From Paracorniculantispora psalliotae (taxonomy: Eukaryota > Ascomycota > Sordariomycetes > Hypocreales > Cordycipitaceae), in the NCBI GenBank assembly GCA_002796755.1, contig PHFE01000051.1:1472071-1536070 (forward strand): 64,000 bases of DNA. Direction: 5' to 3'. Of the stretch, positions 22,655 to 33,832 are shown one piece after another (the stretch's first letter is position 1; each line of letters opens with the position of its first letter). The notes below the pieces were generated by a model. It was not told where the DNA came from. It saw only the letters and a program-made list of their open reading frames with translations, and made no database searches. The position numbers were made by a program, and so were the translations under genes.

Positions 22655-23056
22655 TAATTAGCTGTCTCGTCTCACAACAGTCGTGTGGGTTACGATGCAC
22701 ACTTTTGCTCTCTTTTGCTTCTTTACTTCGCTACATTTCACCAATTGATAGGAGGGTCCGTTCGATCGGCCGAGATTCACTGTATTTATTTTTCAGATTT
22801 CAATATATCATACATGTAGCATGTTTCAGCCCATAAATACAAGGCGCACATCGCGCGTGAGTGGCCCATCCGTTAACTCCAGGTATGCTTGTGCTATAGT
22901 ACATTGCGACCGACCCGCCCCGAGAGGCGTGGCATCCCACTGCCTTGGCATTTGTCGTAGCCGTTCGCGATTCGAATGGGGGTAGTAGCCGAAAAAGGGG
23001 CGTCTTGTATTGTAGAAATACACTTGATTGCGGAAGCTGGTCGTGTCTCGCGGCGT
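22655..23056. other. Intergenic, convergent 3' regions
   Basis: About 400 bp of AT-rich sequence between convergent genes. Nothing else recognised. Confidence 0.5.
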
Positions 23057-23414
23057 TTATTTGCCTTTTCGCTTCGATTCCAAGAAGAGAACCTTCTTAC
23101 GGACTGCAAAGGCACCAAAAATGTTAGTCGGCGTGGGTCACACAACAGGCACTGCCTCGACAAGGCGCGGTGATTTGCGCATACCAATCGGGTCGTATTT
23201 CAGCAATCCCATCGGCAGAGCCGTACGCGGGCGCTTAAACGTGTAGAAGAAGCCCGTCATGGCCATGGAGAGGAGGCGCACGTGGATCAGACGAGTCTTG
23301 GCTGTGAGCGCATCATTGTTAGCGATCGGCCAGAATTTTGTAGGCGTATCGGTGCCGCAGGAGATAGAGGATCGCGGGGTTGTCGTGGATTGAATGCGCA
23401 CCTTTCTTGGCCAT
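23057..23414 (-). CDS. MRPL39: Mitochondrial large ribosomal subunit protein bL33m
   Basis: CDS is complement(join(23057..23103, 23185..23301, 23402..23414)), 58 residues from three exons. The first exon is 13 nt and encodes MAKK plus one base. The spliced protein carries TRLIHVRLLSMAMTGFFYTF, then LKYDPI and RKKVLFLES with a basic end. This is the bL33 fold of the mitochondrial large subunit, and 58 residues matches fungal homologues. No separate presequence is seen, as in its relatives. The coding sequence is split so finely that simple frame-based gene calling would miss it. Both introns have GT-AG ends, and the phases join without gaps. Confidence 0.92.
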
Positions 23415-24181
23415 GTTTGCGGTGATGGGATGTGGTTTGCTGGGCAAAGCTGGTTACCAATCGCGTGGTGGTGTCGCATGAGTTGAAGCTTGCTGCACAA
23501 GGGGAAATTTCCGGGTCGTCGGAAAAAATGTAGCGCCGCGCCCCGACGCAGGGCGGACTTGTCGCGGGGAGTTTACAGGGGTACGCACACTGTAAGTTAT
23601 GGGTGAGGGCGCTGTAAGCCGGCATCATAGGTACCTAGGTACATAGGTAGGTAGTGATGCTCGCTAAGAGCTGGGAGTATTTTACGTTCTGTCGTTCTTA
23701 TCGAATCGCAATATTCAATGAGGCCTATAAAATTATTATTTTTTTCGAAATATTCCTGTTTCTTTTCCCTTTTGTTGATGCACCCTCTGCTCCGACGTGA
23801 AGGCTTCGAAAGCCAGGCCGTCCTCGATTCGATAGAGCTCCCAACTTGGAACAACTTAGACGGCAACAATCATTCATGAGACTTGCGAAAACGGCTACAA
23901 GAAGATGAGACCAGTCCCTAAATGAGTAAATTGGTTTTAATTTAGTTCTCTTTCTCCTTTGTAACTGCTTTCTATATCAACAGCATACTCGGCCCCGTCC
24001 TCCTTGGGACAGGGCTGCGCATCCTGCTTCGGACTTTACTGGCTTGATTCCGGTATTCACGGCCAAACGCCGAATCTCTTAAAATGGACTTTTACGGCTC
24101 AACATTTGGCTGTATTTCCTTCGTACCTTCATACTTTCATTCCTATTGCTGCTCAGTAAAAAAATACATCAAAGTTTTAAA
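23415..24181. promoter_or_regulatory. Divergent region between the bL33m gene and the Zn2Cys6 gene
   Basis: 767 bp without a supported gene. It contains a TAGGTAC/TAGGTAG-rich repeat-like patch near 23630-23655. Confidence 0.45.
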
Positions 24182-26031
24182 ATGCCAGATTCCAGCGAGA
24201 GGCAACGGCCGGTACTGCGATATGGGCGAGTAAGCGTCTTTCCCTGACCTCTCTCCATGTACAATAGCACTTACATGTTATGTTGTTTGCATTTAAGGCA
24301 TGCCAAGCTTGTGTCTTGTCTAAATGCAGATGCGTTCCTCTACAGGGCCAACATGGCTGTGAGCGATGTAGCAAATACAGCAGGCAGTGCGTGCCAAGCT
24401 CCTCCAGCCGTCGCCGCGCTGGAGAGAGGAACGCATCGCTGGCGCGCATTGCTGAGCTGGAGGAGAGAATACACGGCTTCGTTGAAGCCTATTCCAATAG
24501 CCACGAAGAACCGGTTCCGGCAAATGAATCTTTGTCGAGGGGAGACAGCCAGCTCTTCGACATACCAGGCCAAGACAATGCTGCACCGTACGGAGATGTA
24601 CTCTCTGAGGAAGAGGCCATCGAGGTAAATTACAACTTGTTTTGCCACCGAATGCTCAAATATTTCCCCGTTATACATATGCCATCAAGCCCGGAAGTTC
24701 TGCGCCGCGACCGCCCATTTCTACTCCTCTGCATTCGCGCGGTTACGTCCCCTTCAGTCACGGCGGCTCTTCGCCTGGGGCAGCAAATTAAGCAAATCAT
24801 CGCCAGCCGCATAGTCATGGACGAGGACACAGACTTCGACGACTTGGACTTGCTGCAAGGTCTTCTCGCATATATTGCCTGGGGCCACGACCATCTGCTA
24901 CGTGGCGGCCGAGGCGAATCCAATATATCACGTCTCACGCATTTGGCGCTCACTCTAATGTACGAGATGGAATTAAACAAAAAGACAGTCTCGTTAGAAT
25001 CAGTCACCGTGTCTACGAGAACTATACCGGGGCGGCCTGCAACACCACGGCGTATCTGGCCACACGCGATGGAGGAGAAGCGGACGCTGGTGGGGTGCTT
25101 CTTGCTCAGTTCAGTGTAAGTGAACACGGCCTGCGAACAGCAATGTTCAACTTTGACAAGATGTACGACTAGTGTGTCGGCGCATTTTGGTCAGATAGAC
25201 TCTTTGCCGTTGACGGAATACGTGAGCTCGTGCATCACTGCATTGAGCTGCAGCGACGATTCGCCCTACGACCATACTCTGGCACACATGGCACAGGTAC
25301 AGTGTCTAGTAAACGATGTGGAAACTCTTAGAAAAGAGCAATCTTCTTCTGGTATATACAAGAAGCTATTCCAGCATCGGATCGATGAGCTGAAACGCAG
25401 CCAACCTCTGCATGAGGAAACCCACGGTAAGTGCCGAGAAAATGACGTGGCGCGAAGAATGCTAAAGGCGCAAGTAGGTGTGCTATTGGCATTCACATAC
25501 TTTGCACAGCTCAACATCCAGACCTTGACCTTGGCGGGTAATAACGACGCGCCCGCCATACAGACGTTCGCTGAGCGGTGGGCATGTGTAGAGACTGTCA
25601 AGTTGGCATTCGACAATTTCTTTTCCGTACCCGTGGAGGACTACGACAGCCTACCGTTTTCTTACTTTGCGCAGTTATCCGGCTTTCTAGCTGTATTGCT
25701 GCACGTCACCACGTTGACAGCGCCAGGGTGGGACATGCAAGCGGTGCGCGCGTCCGTCGATATTTTGCAAGTCCTCGACCGCATCATCGAAAACATTGAC
25801 AGAGCCAGGATGCTGCTCGGGACCGCTGGAGACGGCGGCTTTCTCGAGAAAAAGGCCATCATATTCGCCTCGTGCAAGACAGCCTGCGCAGCCAGCATCG
25901 CAGAGGCAAAAGGCGACGCCGGCGCGCCCATGGATCGCTCAACCGGCCTGCTGGGGCGCGGTTCTGCCGATGCGTGGGCGCGCGATCCGTTTGGGCACGC
26001 CACGCTGGGAGTTACGAGCATCATAATGTGA
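24182..26031 (+). CDS. Zn2Cys6 fungal transcription factor
   Basis: CDS is join(24182..24229, 24298..25115, 25173..26031), 574 residues. The binuclear zinc cluster starts at residue 18: CQACVLSKCRC gives C-x2-C-x6-C, then CERCSKYSRQC gives the second C-x2-C-x6-C. An extra cysteine sits inside the first half. A short basic linker (SSSRRRAGERN) and a heptad-like LARIAELEERI follow, fitting dimerisation. The rest matches the helical middle domain of fungal regulators (VVSAHFGQIDSLPL). A 42-nt stretch after 25425 has splice-like ends but was left in the coding region. It probably regulates a metabolic pathway. Its targets are not evident, and it lies 16 kb from the P450 genes. Confidence 0.88.
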
Positions 26032-27340
26032 GAGAGGGGTCTGGGAGAGAGTCGGGGAGCGAAATGCCGGTGCACCCGCCCTGACCGCGTGGGCTCGTTG
26101 CTTTTGTCTTACGCAGAATAGTAATACGCCCGCTGGGGGAGGCATTTTAGTTTGCGGATATAGCGCGGCTTATCAGCGACAGTGCGTAGTCAACAAAATT
26201 AGAGCGCCAGATAAGTGTGAGCGAATTCGCTCACTGCATATGCATATTTTAAGTTGATATTTCTCTGTTGTCTGATTTCTTGCAAAAACGGCTTGCAAGT
26301 CCTTGTTCAGCACGTTGGGCGCAGTGTACATCGATGGCCTCGGTCAGGGCAGTGTCTGCAGCCTCGCAGCGAGCATCAGGTAAGAATATATGTGCTTCTT
26401 TTCTCCCTGCCCTGCATAACTACCCTGTGTTTTTTTTTCTTTCAAATTTTCCTCCTGTTTTTTATTGTTTTGTACGCTACTGCTGTGCGGCGTGGACATC
26501 CTCACGCCAAACCATCGCAGCGCCGTTGTCGGACCCCAGCTTTGGGCCGCCGAGATATTCTCGCCAATGGGCTGGTTTACAGAGCAGACGGGCGCACGTC
26601 CAGTGACGAAGCCCAAAACATTCCCGGCGTCGCCCGCTGTCGGATAGGTCCGAAAGGCCAACCCGGTCAGGCCTGATGCGCAAGCCCAGCCAACCCGTCG
26701 TTTGCCCGCCGAACCGGGGTCGCGAGGGACGCTGGGAGCTGGGCTGATCATGACGCGCGATGAGTCGAAGCAGGATGACTTGATTATGCGCAACGACTTA
26801 CTGGCGTTGTTCATTGGATTATTATGTGGTACCGATGGTTTGCAGCCAGATTCGGTACAGGCTCTATTTCTAAGATATTATTTCTTATAAATTAGAGGTC
26901 GCCGTGGTACCCCAGCCGCAACCGTTGGACGGCCTACCTTGCGCTTCTCCCGCTACTTTCCTCGCAAAGCCGCTTTCGCTCATATTTTTTTCTGCCCCTC
27001 CATTACATTACATGAAATAAATTCACCCCGCGCTTCGCAAACATCAGGGTATTTCGATCACCTGGTGTCTGAATTCAGCTTTCATTGGACCCTGAGAGAA
27101 TACGATTCTCATTCCTTTAATTCGCCTGCACATTTCATTCGACGGTACACAAAAGTCAACCGCAGTGACTGACCTTGATTCACCGTTGCAGCTCTCTCGA
27201 TTGCCCCGCCAAGCGCACTTTTACACCCCCACGTCCTCCATCTACCGCGCGCCCAGATCCTTTCCTCCTCTTACACCTCAATCACAAACACCTCTTATTC
27301 TACCCGTCGTCGACTCTCGTCTCGACGCTTCCAATCGACC
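26032..27340. other. Intergenic: downstream of the Zn2Cys6 gene and long leader of the aminotransferase gene
   Basis: About 1.3 kb. Open frames at 26254-26814 show no recognisable protein. The last ~170 bp are CT-rich with splice-like sequence near 27160-27190, suggesting a 5' leader, perhaps with an intron. Confidence 0.5.
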
Positions 27341-28851
27341 ATGGGCCTCACCGTCGATACCATCAACCAGTGCGTGCGCAACGCCGAGTACGCCGTCCGC
27401 GGCGAGCTCGCCGTCAAGTCGGAGGAGTTCCGCGCCCGCCTCGCCAAGGGCGACACCACGCTGCCCTTTAAGCAGGTCATCAGCGCCAACATTGGCAACC
27501 CCCAGCAGCTCGACCAGAAGCCCATCACATTCTTCCGCCAGGTGCTCTCGCTGCTCGAGAACCCGCTGCTGCTCCAGAACGAGGACGTCCTCGTCAGCCA
27601 CCTCGGCTACCAGACCGACGTCATCGCACGCGCCAAGAAGCTGCTCGCCGCCGTTGGTTCGGTCGGTGCCTACAGCGCCAGCAACGGTGTTCCCACGATC
27701 AAGGAGAGCATTGCCAAGTTCATTGAGGGTATGTTCAGAAACACATTGGCTTGCACAGCTGTACCAGACCATCCTTTGCTAATTGCTCAACCGCCACAGA
27801 ACGCGATGGCTTCCCCGCCGACCCTGCGCACATCTACCTCTCGACCGGTGCCTCGTCCGGCGTCAACACCCTTCTCAACGTCATCTGCGCCTCCAAGAAG
27901 ACCGGCATCATGATCCCCATCCCTCAGTACCCCCTCTACACGGCCTCGCTCTCCCTCCTCGACGCCACGCCCGTCCCGTACTACCTCGACGAGCACCAGA
28001 ACTGGGGCACCAACCTCGACACCATCCGCAAGAGCTACGAAAAGGGCCAGGCCGACGGCCTCGACGTCAAGTGCATCGTCATCATCAACCCCGGCAACCC
28101 CACCGGCTCGTCGCTGCCCGAGGCCGATATCCGCAAGGTCATTGATTTTGCCAACGAAAAGGACCTCGTGCTAATGGCCGACGAGGTCTACCAGACCAAC
28201 GTCTTCATCGGCAAGTTCCACAGCTTCAAGTCGGTCCTCCGCACCATGCAAAAGGAGAACCCCGGCACGTACGACAAGGTCCAGCTTGCCTCGCTGCACT
28301 CCGTCTCCAAGGGCATGGTCGGCGAGTGCGGCCACCGCGGCGGCTACTTCGAGCTCGACGGCTTCGACCCCGAGGTCGAGGCCAACATTTACAAGTTCGT
28401 CTCCATCATGCTCTGCGCCCCCGTCATCGGCCAGTGCATGGTCGAGCTCATGGTCAACCCGCCCCGCGCCGGCGACCCGTCGTTTGCGCTCTACGACAAG
28501 GAGTACAAGGGCATCTTCAACGGCCTCCAGGAGCGCGCCACCGCCCTCCACAAGGCCTTTGGCGAGATGGAGGGCGTCTCCTGCGCCGAGCCCCAGGGCT
28601 CCATGTACCTCTTCCCCACCATCACCCTCTCCCAAAAGGCCATTGACGCCGCCAAGGCCGAGGGCCGCCAGGCCGACGAGTTCTACGCCATGCAGCTGCT
28701 CAACGCCACCGGCATCTGCGTCATTCCCGGCAGCGGATTCGGTCAGGTCGAGGGCACGCTGCATTTCCGCACCACGTTCCTGGCGCCTGGCACCGAGTGG
28801 GTGGGCAGCATTGCCAAGTTCCACAAGGAGTTCATGGACAAGTACAGGTAA
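27341..28851 (+). CDS. Alanine aminotransferase (glutamate-pyruvate transaminase)
   Basis: CDS is join(27341..27728, 27800..28851) with a 71-nt intron, 479 residues. The N-terminus MGLTVDTINQCVRNAEYAVRG and KQVISANIGNPQQLDQKP are typical of fungal alanine aminotransferases. The PLP-dependent class I/II fold shows NPGNPTGS, ADEVYQTNVF and the Schiff-base lysine in SVSKGMVGECGHRGG at Lys300. The enzyme interconverts alanine plus 2-oxoglutarate with pyruvate plus glutamate. No mitochondrial presequence is obvious, so the product is probably cytosolic. Codon use is strongly GC-rich, which suggests high expression and opens a long chance frame on the opposite strand. Confidence 0.95.
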
Positions 28852-29210
28852 ATTATAAATTGGGGTAGTGCCCGTAGCAGCATAAAATAAGGAAATTTAG
28901 AGAGTATCTAAAAATGGATCTTCTGATTGGGGATTTGCTACGGCTTGAATATGGGAGCATGTGTTTGGGAAATCCGAGCAGTATATACATATAAACAAGA
29001 TAGACAAAGAAAGAGTCTTCACAGGATTAGCATTCGCATTCACTGCAGTCTTCCAATCATAGCCATCTTCTCACTGCTAGATTCTTAACCGCTTTTATTT
29101 GGTATCAGAAGTCTTCATCTAAGTTGATTTCGTATCATACATAAGTGGTAATGACACACTACACATAAAAAAACCGTTACCATCTTGCATTCCCTTCTCC
29201 CATACCATAT
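28852..29210. other. Intergenic between convergent genes
   Basis: 359 bp of AT-rich sequence holding the two 3' ends. Nothing else seen. Confidence 0.5.
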
Positions 29211-30793
29211 TTATGCCCTCTCGCTGCCACGAAGTCTCACTGCCTGTCCGTACTTTTGCAGTTTCGTAATCAGCTGATCGCCCTGTCGCACAACGTCCTG
29301 GTACTGCTTGTTCTTATCGTCCGGTCGGTTCGTCTCAATGACGCCCTTGCCGGTTACGCGATCAATCGTGCAAGGGATGCGGCCGGCGGCAATGAAGCGA
29401 GCGAGGTCACTGTATCAAATCATCAGTCACAATGTACAGGTTTTTCAAAGCTTTGCGAGAAACATACCGGTCCAAAAAGTCCACCGTAACACCAAAGTCG
29501 TTGGCCATGCTGTCGAGGCCGACGATGCGGTAGCTCTGGAGGAGCTGCTGGTAGGCGCGGAGGCGCATCTCGCGGATGAACCACGTCTTGTGCTCGTGCA
29601 GGTAGCGGTCCTTGTTCAGGAACTCCTCCTCTACAGAGGCGAGGGACTGGAAAAAGGTCTTGTAGTTGCCGGTGTACAAGCTGCTGACGAGGAGCGCCAG
29701 CGGCGAGAAGTCAATGGCCACCTCCGCCTCGGGCTGTTCCGAACTCGAGCCGAGGGTGGTCAGGTTGACGGCCGTCGTCGCGGCCTTCGGGGTGTTTGTG
29801 CCGGGAGTGTCGTCGGCGCCAGGGCCGGCGCTCAGCGCACCGCTCAGAGCGAGGAGCTTGTCCTCGCCGTCGCCAAGGATGGCCTTGATCTCAGGAGCAT
29901 CAACAACCTTAGACTTGAAGTCGACGCGCTTCAGAGAGACGGAGCCAGCGAGGACAGAGTATACAACGAGGTTCGAGTAGGTGCAGAGTTCGTAGCTGGT
30001 AAAGGTCGACAACGAGTCGAGGAGGAGCGGGGCAGCAGTGCTATAAGAACGGACTGTGAGGAGGTGAAGACCTTCGTACGCCTTGAGGCGGTTTCGGCGG
30101 TCCCAGTCACCTCCGGTCTCGACGAGGCCCTTGCAGCGCTCAATGTATTTCTTGACGAGCTGCTTATCGCCGTAGAACAAGCCCATGCGTATTATAGCGA
30201 GAACGAGGTCGATTTTGCTGCCGAGAATGCCCGTCTTTTCGAAAACGTCTTCGAATGCTGTGATTGCTTTCTCCTAAATTACCATTTGTTAGCATACTGC
30301 AATCGCAAGCATGGCCTTGTCCACCAGCGTGGCTTACCTTGTCACCCACGCGAGCCCAAAAGTCAGCGCGCTTGCCCTTGGCAGCCATGACCTCCGTCTC
30401 GCCGGCCTGCTCCTCGGCCTCGTCCTCCTCCTTCTGGAACTGCGCAAGCTCTTTATCGTTGTCATCCTTTAAGCGCGCGTACAGGGCCTCATCCCAGGGC
30501 AGGTGAACGCTGTGCGAGGCTTTGGTGGCGATCATGCCGACGAGCGAGGACTTGCGGCTGAGCGGCTTGCCGGGGCCCGAGGCGCCGCCCTCGCCGACCT
30601 GGTTGAGGATGCCGTCGATCGGATGCGCCAGGTAGCGGTAGAAAGGCGCCATCTTGTCTTCGCTGATGGCATCTTGGAGGGCCTTGAGGGCGGACTGCTG
30701 CGATTGCTTCGAGGCGTAGGCGTTTGTGAGGGTGAAGACGTGCTGCGAGAGCGGCAGCAGCGGCCACTTTGCGTATTGAGGATCGGAGCCCAT
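29211..30793 (-). CDS. RPN7: 26S proteasome regulatory subunit Rpn7 (PSMD6)
   Basis: CDS is complement(join(29211..29409, 29468..30273, 30338..30793)), 486 residues. Exon 1 runs from MGSDPQYAKWPLLPLSQHVF to RVGDK. Exon 2 begins EKAITAFEDVFEKTG and includes MGLFYGDKQLVKKYIERC, the helical-repeat region of Rpn7. The C-terminal PCI domain ends with ARFIAAGRIPCTIDRVTG and NRPDDKNKQYQDVVRQGDQL. An insertion of about 50 residues rich in Gly, Thr and Ala (near 310-350) is typical of fungal versions. Rpn7 is a scaffold of the proteasome lid. The start at 30793 is preferred over 30949, which would add an unrelated arginine-rich leader. Confidence 0.95.
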
Positions 30794-31685
30794 GGCGGCG
30801 GCGTGCTTGTGAGAGAGTCCGACGTCCGGCTTGGGGGGGTTGTTGATGCGAATTGGTAGATGAGGCGGATGGCGGAAGATGATGGAATCCAGCCCGCCGC
30901 GAGGTGGTAGCTTGGGCCAGTGTCGTGGAGACGGCCTAATTTGGCTCAAAGTGACGCCGCTTTACATCACGGCCGCAGCATGGGTCACGTGTAGGATGCA
31001 CCAACGATGTGCTTTCCGCATTCGGCACTAAAGCGGCACTATAATCAGGCAACTGAGAGCTCCCAAGCTCAAGGCTTCAGCGTGACGCGGACTGCGTCTG
31101 CCACTCACTGACTGGGACAAGCCGTCAGCAATTCTGACTAAATTGCTACAATTACAACATGGCAAATACTTGCCAGCTTCACCAAGAAATTCCCAGCTTT
31201 CAGTGCACAGCTATTTCATCGAGTACTTGAAACTGAACTTATTCGTGCTGGCCGCTCACAATTGTGCTGGATCAGCCTTGTATCAGGCTGGCCGGGCTTT
31301 TCGCCTGTTTCCAGGCGATGCAGCTGATCGTGAGATGCGCGACGCGTCACAACGGGGAATCATTTATTAATTTCTATCTCAATATATTTCTTTAATGATA
31401 TCTCTTCTGTGAATCGTTGCTGCGTGTGCAGAAAAAATTGAGCAGCCGTTTTATTCTTTGCGGGCGTTTGCGCGACCTACCGCCCTTGCCATCGGAACGG
31501 CGCTTGCCTTGCACCGAGCCGCAACATTTCTGCTGTGGCTGCTAACAAAGAGCAGCCTCTCGCATCATAATCCAATCCGCGCAGCACTCCACATCCGCAT
31601 CACAGCCCAATTGGCATCGTATCCCTTTACACCTCATCTAACTGGGCAATAATTCAAGAGTACACTGCAAATTTTCCCAGCCATC
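30794..31685. promoter_or_regulatory. Divergent region between RPN7 and ABD1
   Basis: About 890 bp between divergent starts. No gene, RNA or well-supported site recognised. Confidence 0.5.
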
Positions 31686-33194
31686 ATGGCACGAGACGAC
31701 GACCGTGGCCGCAACAGGTCCCGATCACGAAGCCGCAGCCCGCCCAGAAAGCGCCGCGCGGAAGAGTCGACCGACGATCTCCCACAACCATACAATGCCA
31801 ACAGCCTTCATGCGACGAAGCGACGCGCTACATCGCCCTCCGAACAGCCGCCACGCAAGCAAAAGCGCCCGGGCGCCCGCGCTCGCATCTCCGAGGCCGA
31901 GCGTGAGGCCATTCGCCAACGACAAATTCAGCGCGACAGAGAAGCCGCCGACGCTGCTGCAGCCGCCGCCGCCGAGCAAAATTATCGCGGTCGCGGAAAC
32001 CACGATGTTGTCCGTCAACATTACAACAATGTCCCCGAGCGCGGCCGACAGTGGCGCACCACCGACAGCAAAATCAAGGGCCTGCGCGTCTTCAACAACT
32101 GGATCAAGAGCTGCCTCATTCAGCGCTACTCGCCTGACGAAGACCACGCGCCAGGATCGCGCGAATTGGGTCGCACCAGCGGAAAGGAACTCCTCGTCCT
32201 GGACATGGGCTGCGGCAAGGGCGGCGACTTGAATAAATGGCAGCAAGCCCCGCAACCCGTGCAGCTCTACGTCGGCCTCGATCCCGCCGACATCAGTATC
32301 GAGCAAGCTCGTGGTCGCTACAGGAGCATGGGCAACCCGCGCGGTGGCCGTGGAGGTGGCCGCGGTGGACACCATCGTGGTCCGCCAGCGCGCATGTTTG
32401 ACGGTCGCTTCCACGTCAAAGACTGCTTTGGCGAGACCATTGAAGACCTGGAAATCATTCAGCAGGTCGGCTTTGACCCCTCGCCCATGAACCGCCGCGG
32501 TTTTGATGTTGTCACCATGATGTTTTCCATGCACTACGCTTTCGAATCTGAGAAGAATGCGCGCAACATGCTGCGAAACGTCGCAGGCGCCTTGAAGAAA
32601 GGCGGTCGCTTCATCGGCTGTATCCCCAACTCGGACGTCCTGGGCGAGCACGTCCGCAAGTTCAACGTTAAGGCCGCCGAGCGTCGCGAGGCCAAGAAGA
32701 AGCAGGAGGAAGACGACAAGGCCAAAGCCGCGGCCGAAGGCGTAGCTGCCGCTGCCGAGGCCGCCGAGGCCGCACAGCCCGAGGAGGGCGAGGCCGAAGA
32801 CGGTGAGCTGGAGGAAGGCGAAGCCGAGCCGTCCGCCGAATGGGGCAACTCCATCTACCGCGTGCGCTTCCCCGGCGCGACGCCCGAGGACGGCGTCTTC
32901 CGCCCCGCGTTTGGCTGGAAGTACAACTTTTTCCTGGACGAGGCCGTCGAGGAGGTGCCCGAGTACGTGGTGCCCTGGGAGGCCTTTCGCGCCCTGGCCG
33001 AGGACTACAACCTCGAGATGCAGTACCACCGCACCTTTCCCGAGATCTGGGAGGCCGAAAAGGACGACCCGGAGCTGGGCCCCCTGAGCGAGCGCATGCG
33101 CGTGCGCGAGCCCAACGGCGGACCTCTGCTCGTGAGCGACGACGAGATGGAGGCGGCCAGCTTTTACGTCGGCTTTTGCTTCTACAAGGTGTAA
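31686..33194 (+). CDS. ABD1: mRNA cap guanine-N7 methyltransferase
   Basis: Intronless CDS of 502 residues. Residues 1-120 are arginine- and serine-rich (NRSRSRSRSPPRKRRAEE) with possible nuclear localisation signals. The catalytic domain starts at LRVFNNWIKSCLIQRYS. The SAM site is LVLDMGCGKGGDLNKW, and VTMMFSMHYAFES belongs to the cap-binding core. Two lineage-type insertions are seen: a Gly-Arg run near 220-235, and an Ala-Glu-Lys-rich segment near 335-385 ending in an acidic block before WGNSIYRVRF. The enzyme adds the N7 methyl group to GpppN caps in the nucleus. The long minus-strand frame across this gene is a GC-rich shadow. Confidence 0.95.
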   Translation: MARDDDRGRNRSRSRSRSPPRKRRAEESTDDLPQPYNANSLHATKRRATSPSEQPPRKQKRPGARARISEAEREAIRQRQIQRDREAADAAAAAAAEQNYRGRGNHDVVRQHYNNVPERGRQWRTTDSKIKGLRVFNNWIKSCLIQRYSPDEDHAPGSRELGRTSGKELLVLDMGCGKGGDLNKWQQAPQPVQLYVGLDPADISIEQARGRYRSMGNPRGGRGGGRGGHHRGPPARMFDGRFHVKDCFGETIEDLEIIQQVGFDPSPMNRRGFDVVTMMFSMHYAFESEKNARNMLRNVAGALKKGGRFIGCIPNSDVLGEHVRKFNVKAAERREAKKKQEEDDKAKAAAEGVAAAAEAAEAAQPEEGEAEDGELEEGEAEPSAEWGNSIYRVRFPGATPEDGVFRPAFGWKYNFFLDEAVEEVPEYVVPWEAFRALAEDYNLEMQYHRTFPEIWEAEKDDPELGPLSERMRVREPNGGPLLVSDDEMEAASFYVGFCFYKV

Positions 33195-33832
33195 AACACG
33201 GATGTACTACAATTGCAGAAATATGAGAAATTTCGACATCTTATAGCGAGTTTAATACTTCTTTTAATTGTCTCTGTTCCAATGATGTCGTGAAAGGGAC
33301 TTGCGTATTGCCAACGGATAGTGTTGAAACGAGAGTAGATTTATTTTTCAAAAGTTGGGTATCATAATATCACTACCTGGAGTGTCTGCCTCTTCATCAT
33401 CTCCTTTTATACCACCGAAACTGGCCCAAAGCAAGTTACTCCAGCCCAATCCCAGCATATAAAAAAAGATGAAAGAACAAAGACAGTGTTTGTGTTTTTT
33501 AATCCAAAAAAGATAAAATCAAAAAAATATTGCCCTCCCACAGGACAAATACGCGAAATGAGAAGAATAATCCAAAAGTAAAAAACGCAACAGAAAAACA
33601 CCTCGTACTCCTCCAGTGTGAATTAGTGGCTTCAAGTGGGTTAAAAAATGAAGAATCATTGCAAACGTGATGATTAAAAAGAAGGGATACGTCTGCCATG
33701 CAGGTTGAAAAAAGTACAGAGCTGGTGTATGGAAGATTCAAAACCAGGTCGTATGACGAAGAGAAGAGTGAGTGCGCGCGCGCATGTGCAAAGAGTTGAG
33801 TTTGGTTGTCTATGTGCAGAGTTGAGGACGGG
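33195..33832. other. Intergenic between convergent genes
   Basis: 638 bp of AT-rich sequence between convergent ABD1 and GEM1. Only 3' untranslated regions are expected. Confidence 0.5.

Noticed and set aside
25426..25467. 42-nt possible intron in the Zn2Cys6 gene
   Set aside because: It has GTAAGT and AAG ends but is short for this genome, and reading through keeps a plausible helical sequence.
26254..26814. Overlapping frames of 112-156 codons in both directions
   Set aside because: No motif, no consistent splice structure and the two strands are equally open; treated as intergenic.
31725..33029. 434-codon minus-strand open frame
   Set aside because: Shadow of ABD1; no domain, and the plus strand has all cap-methyltransferase motifs.
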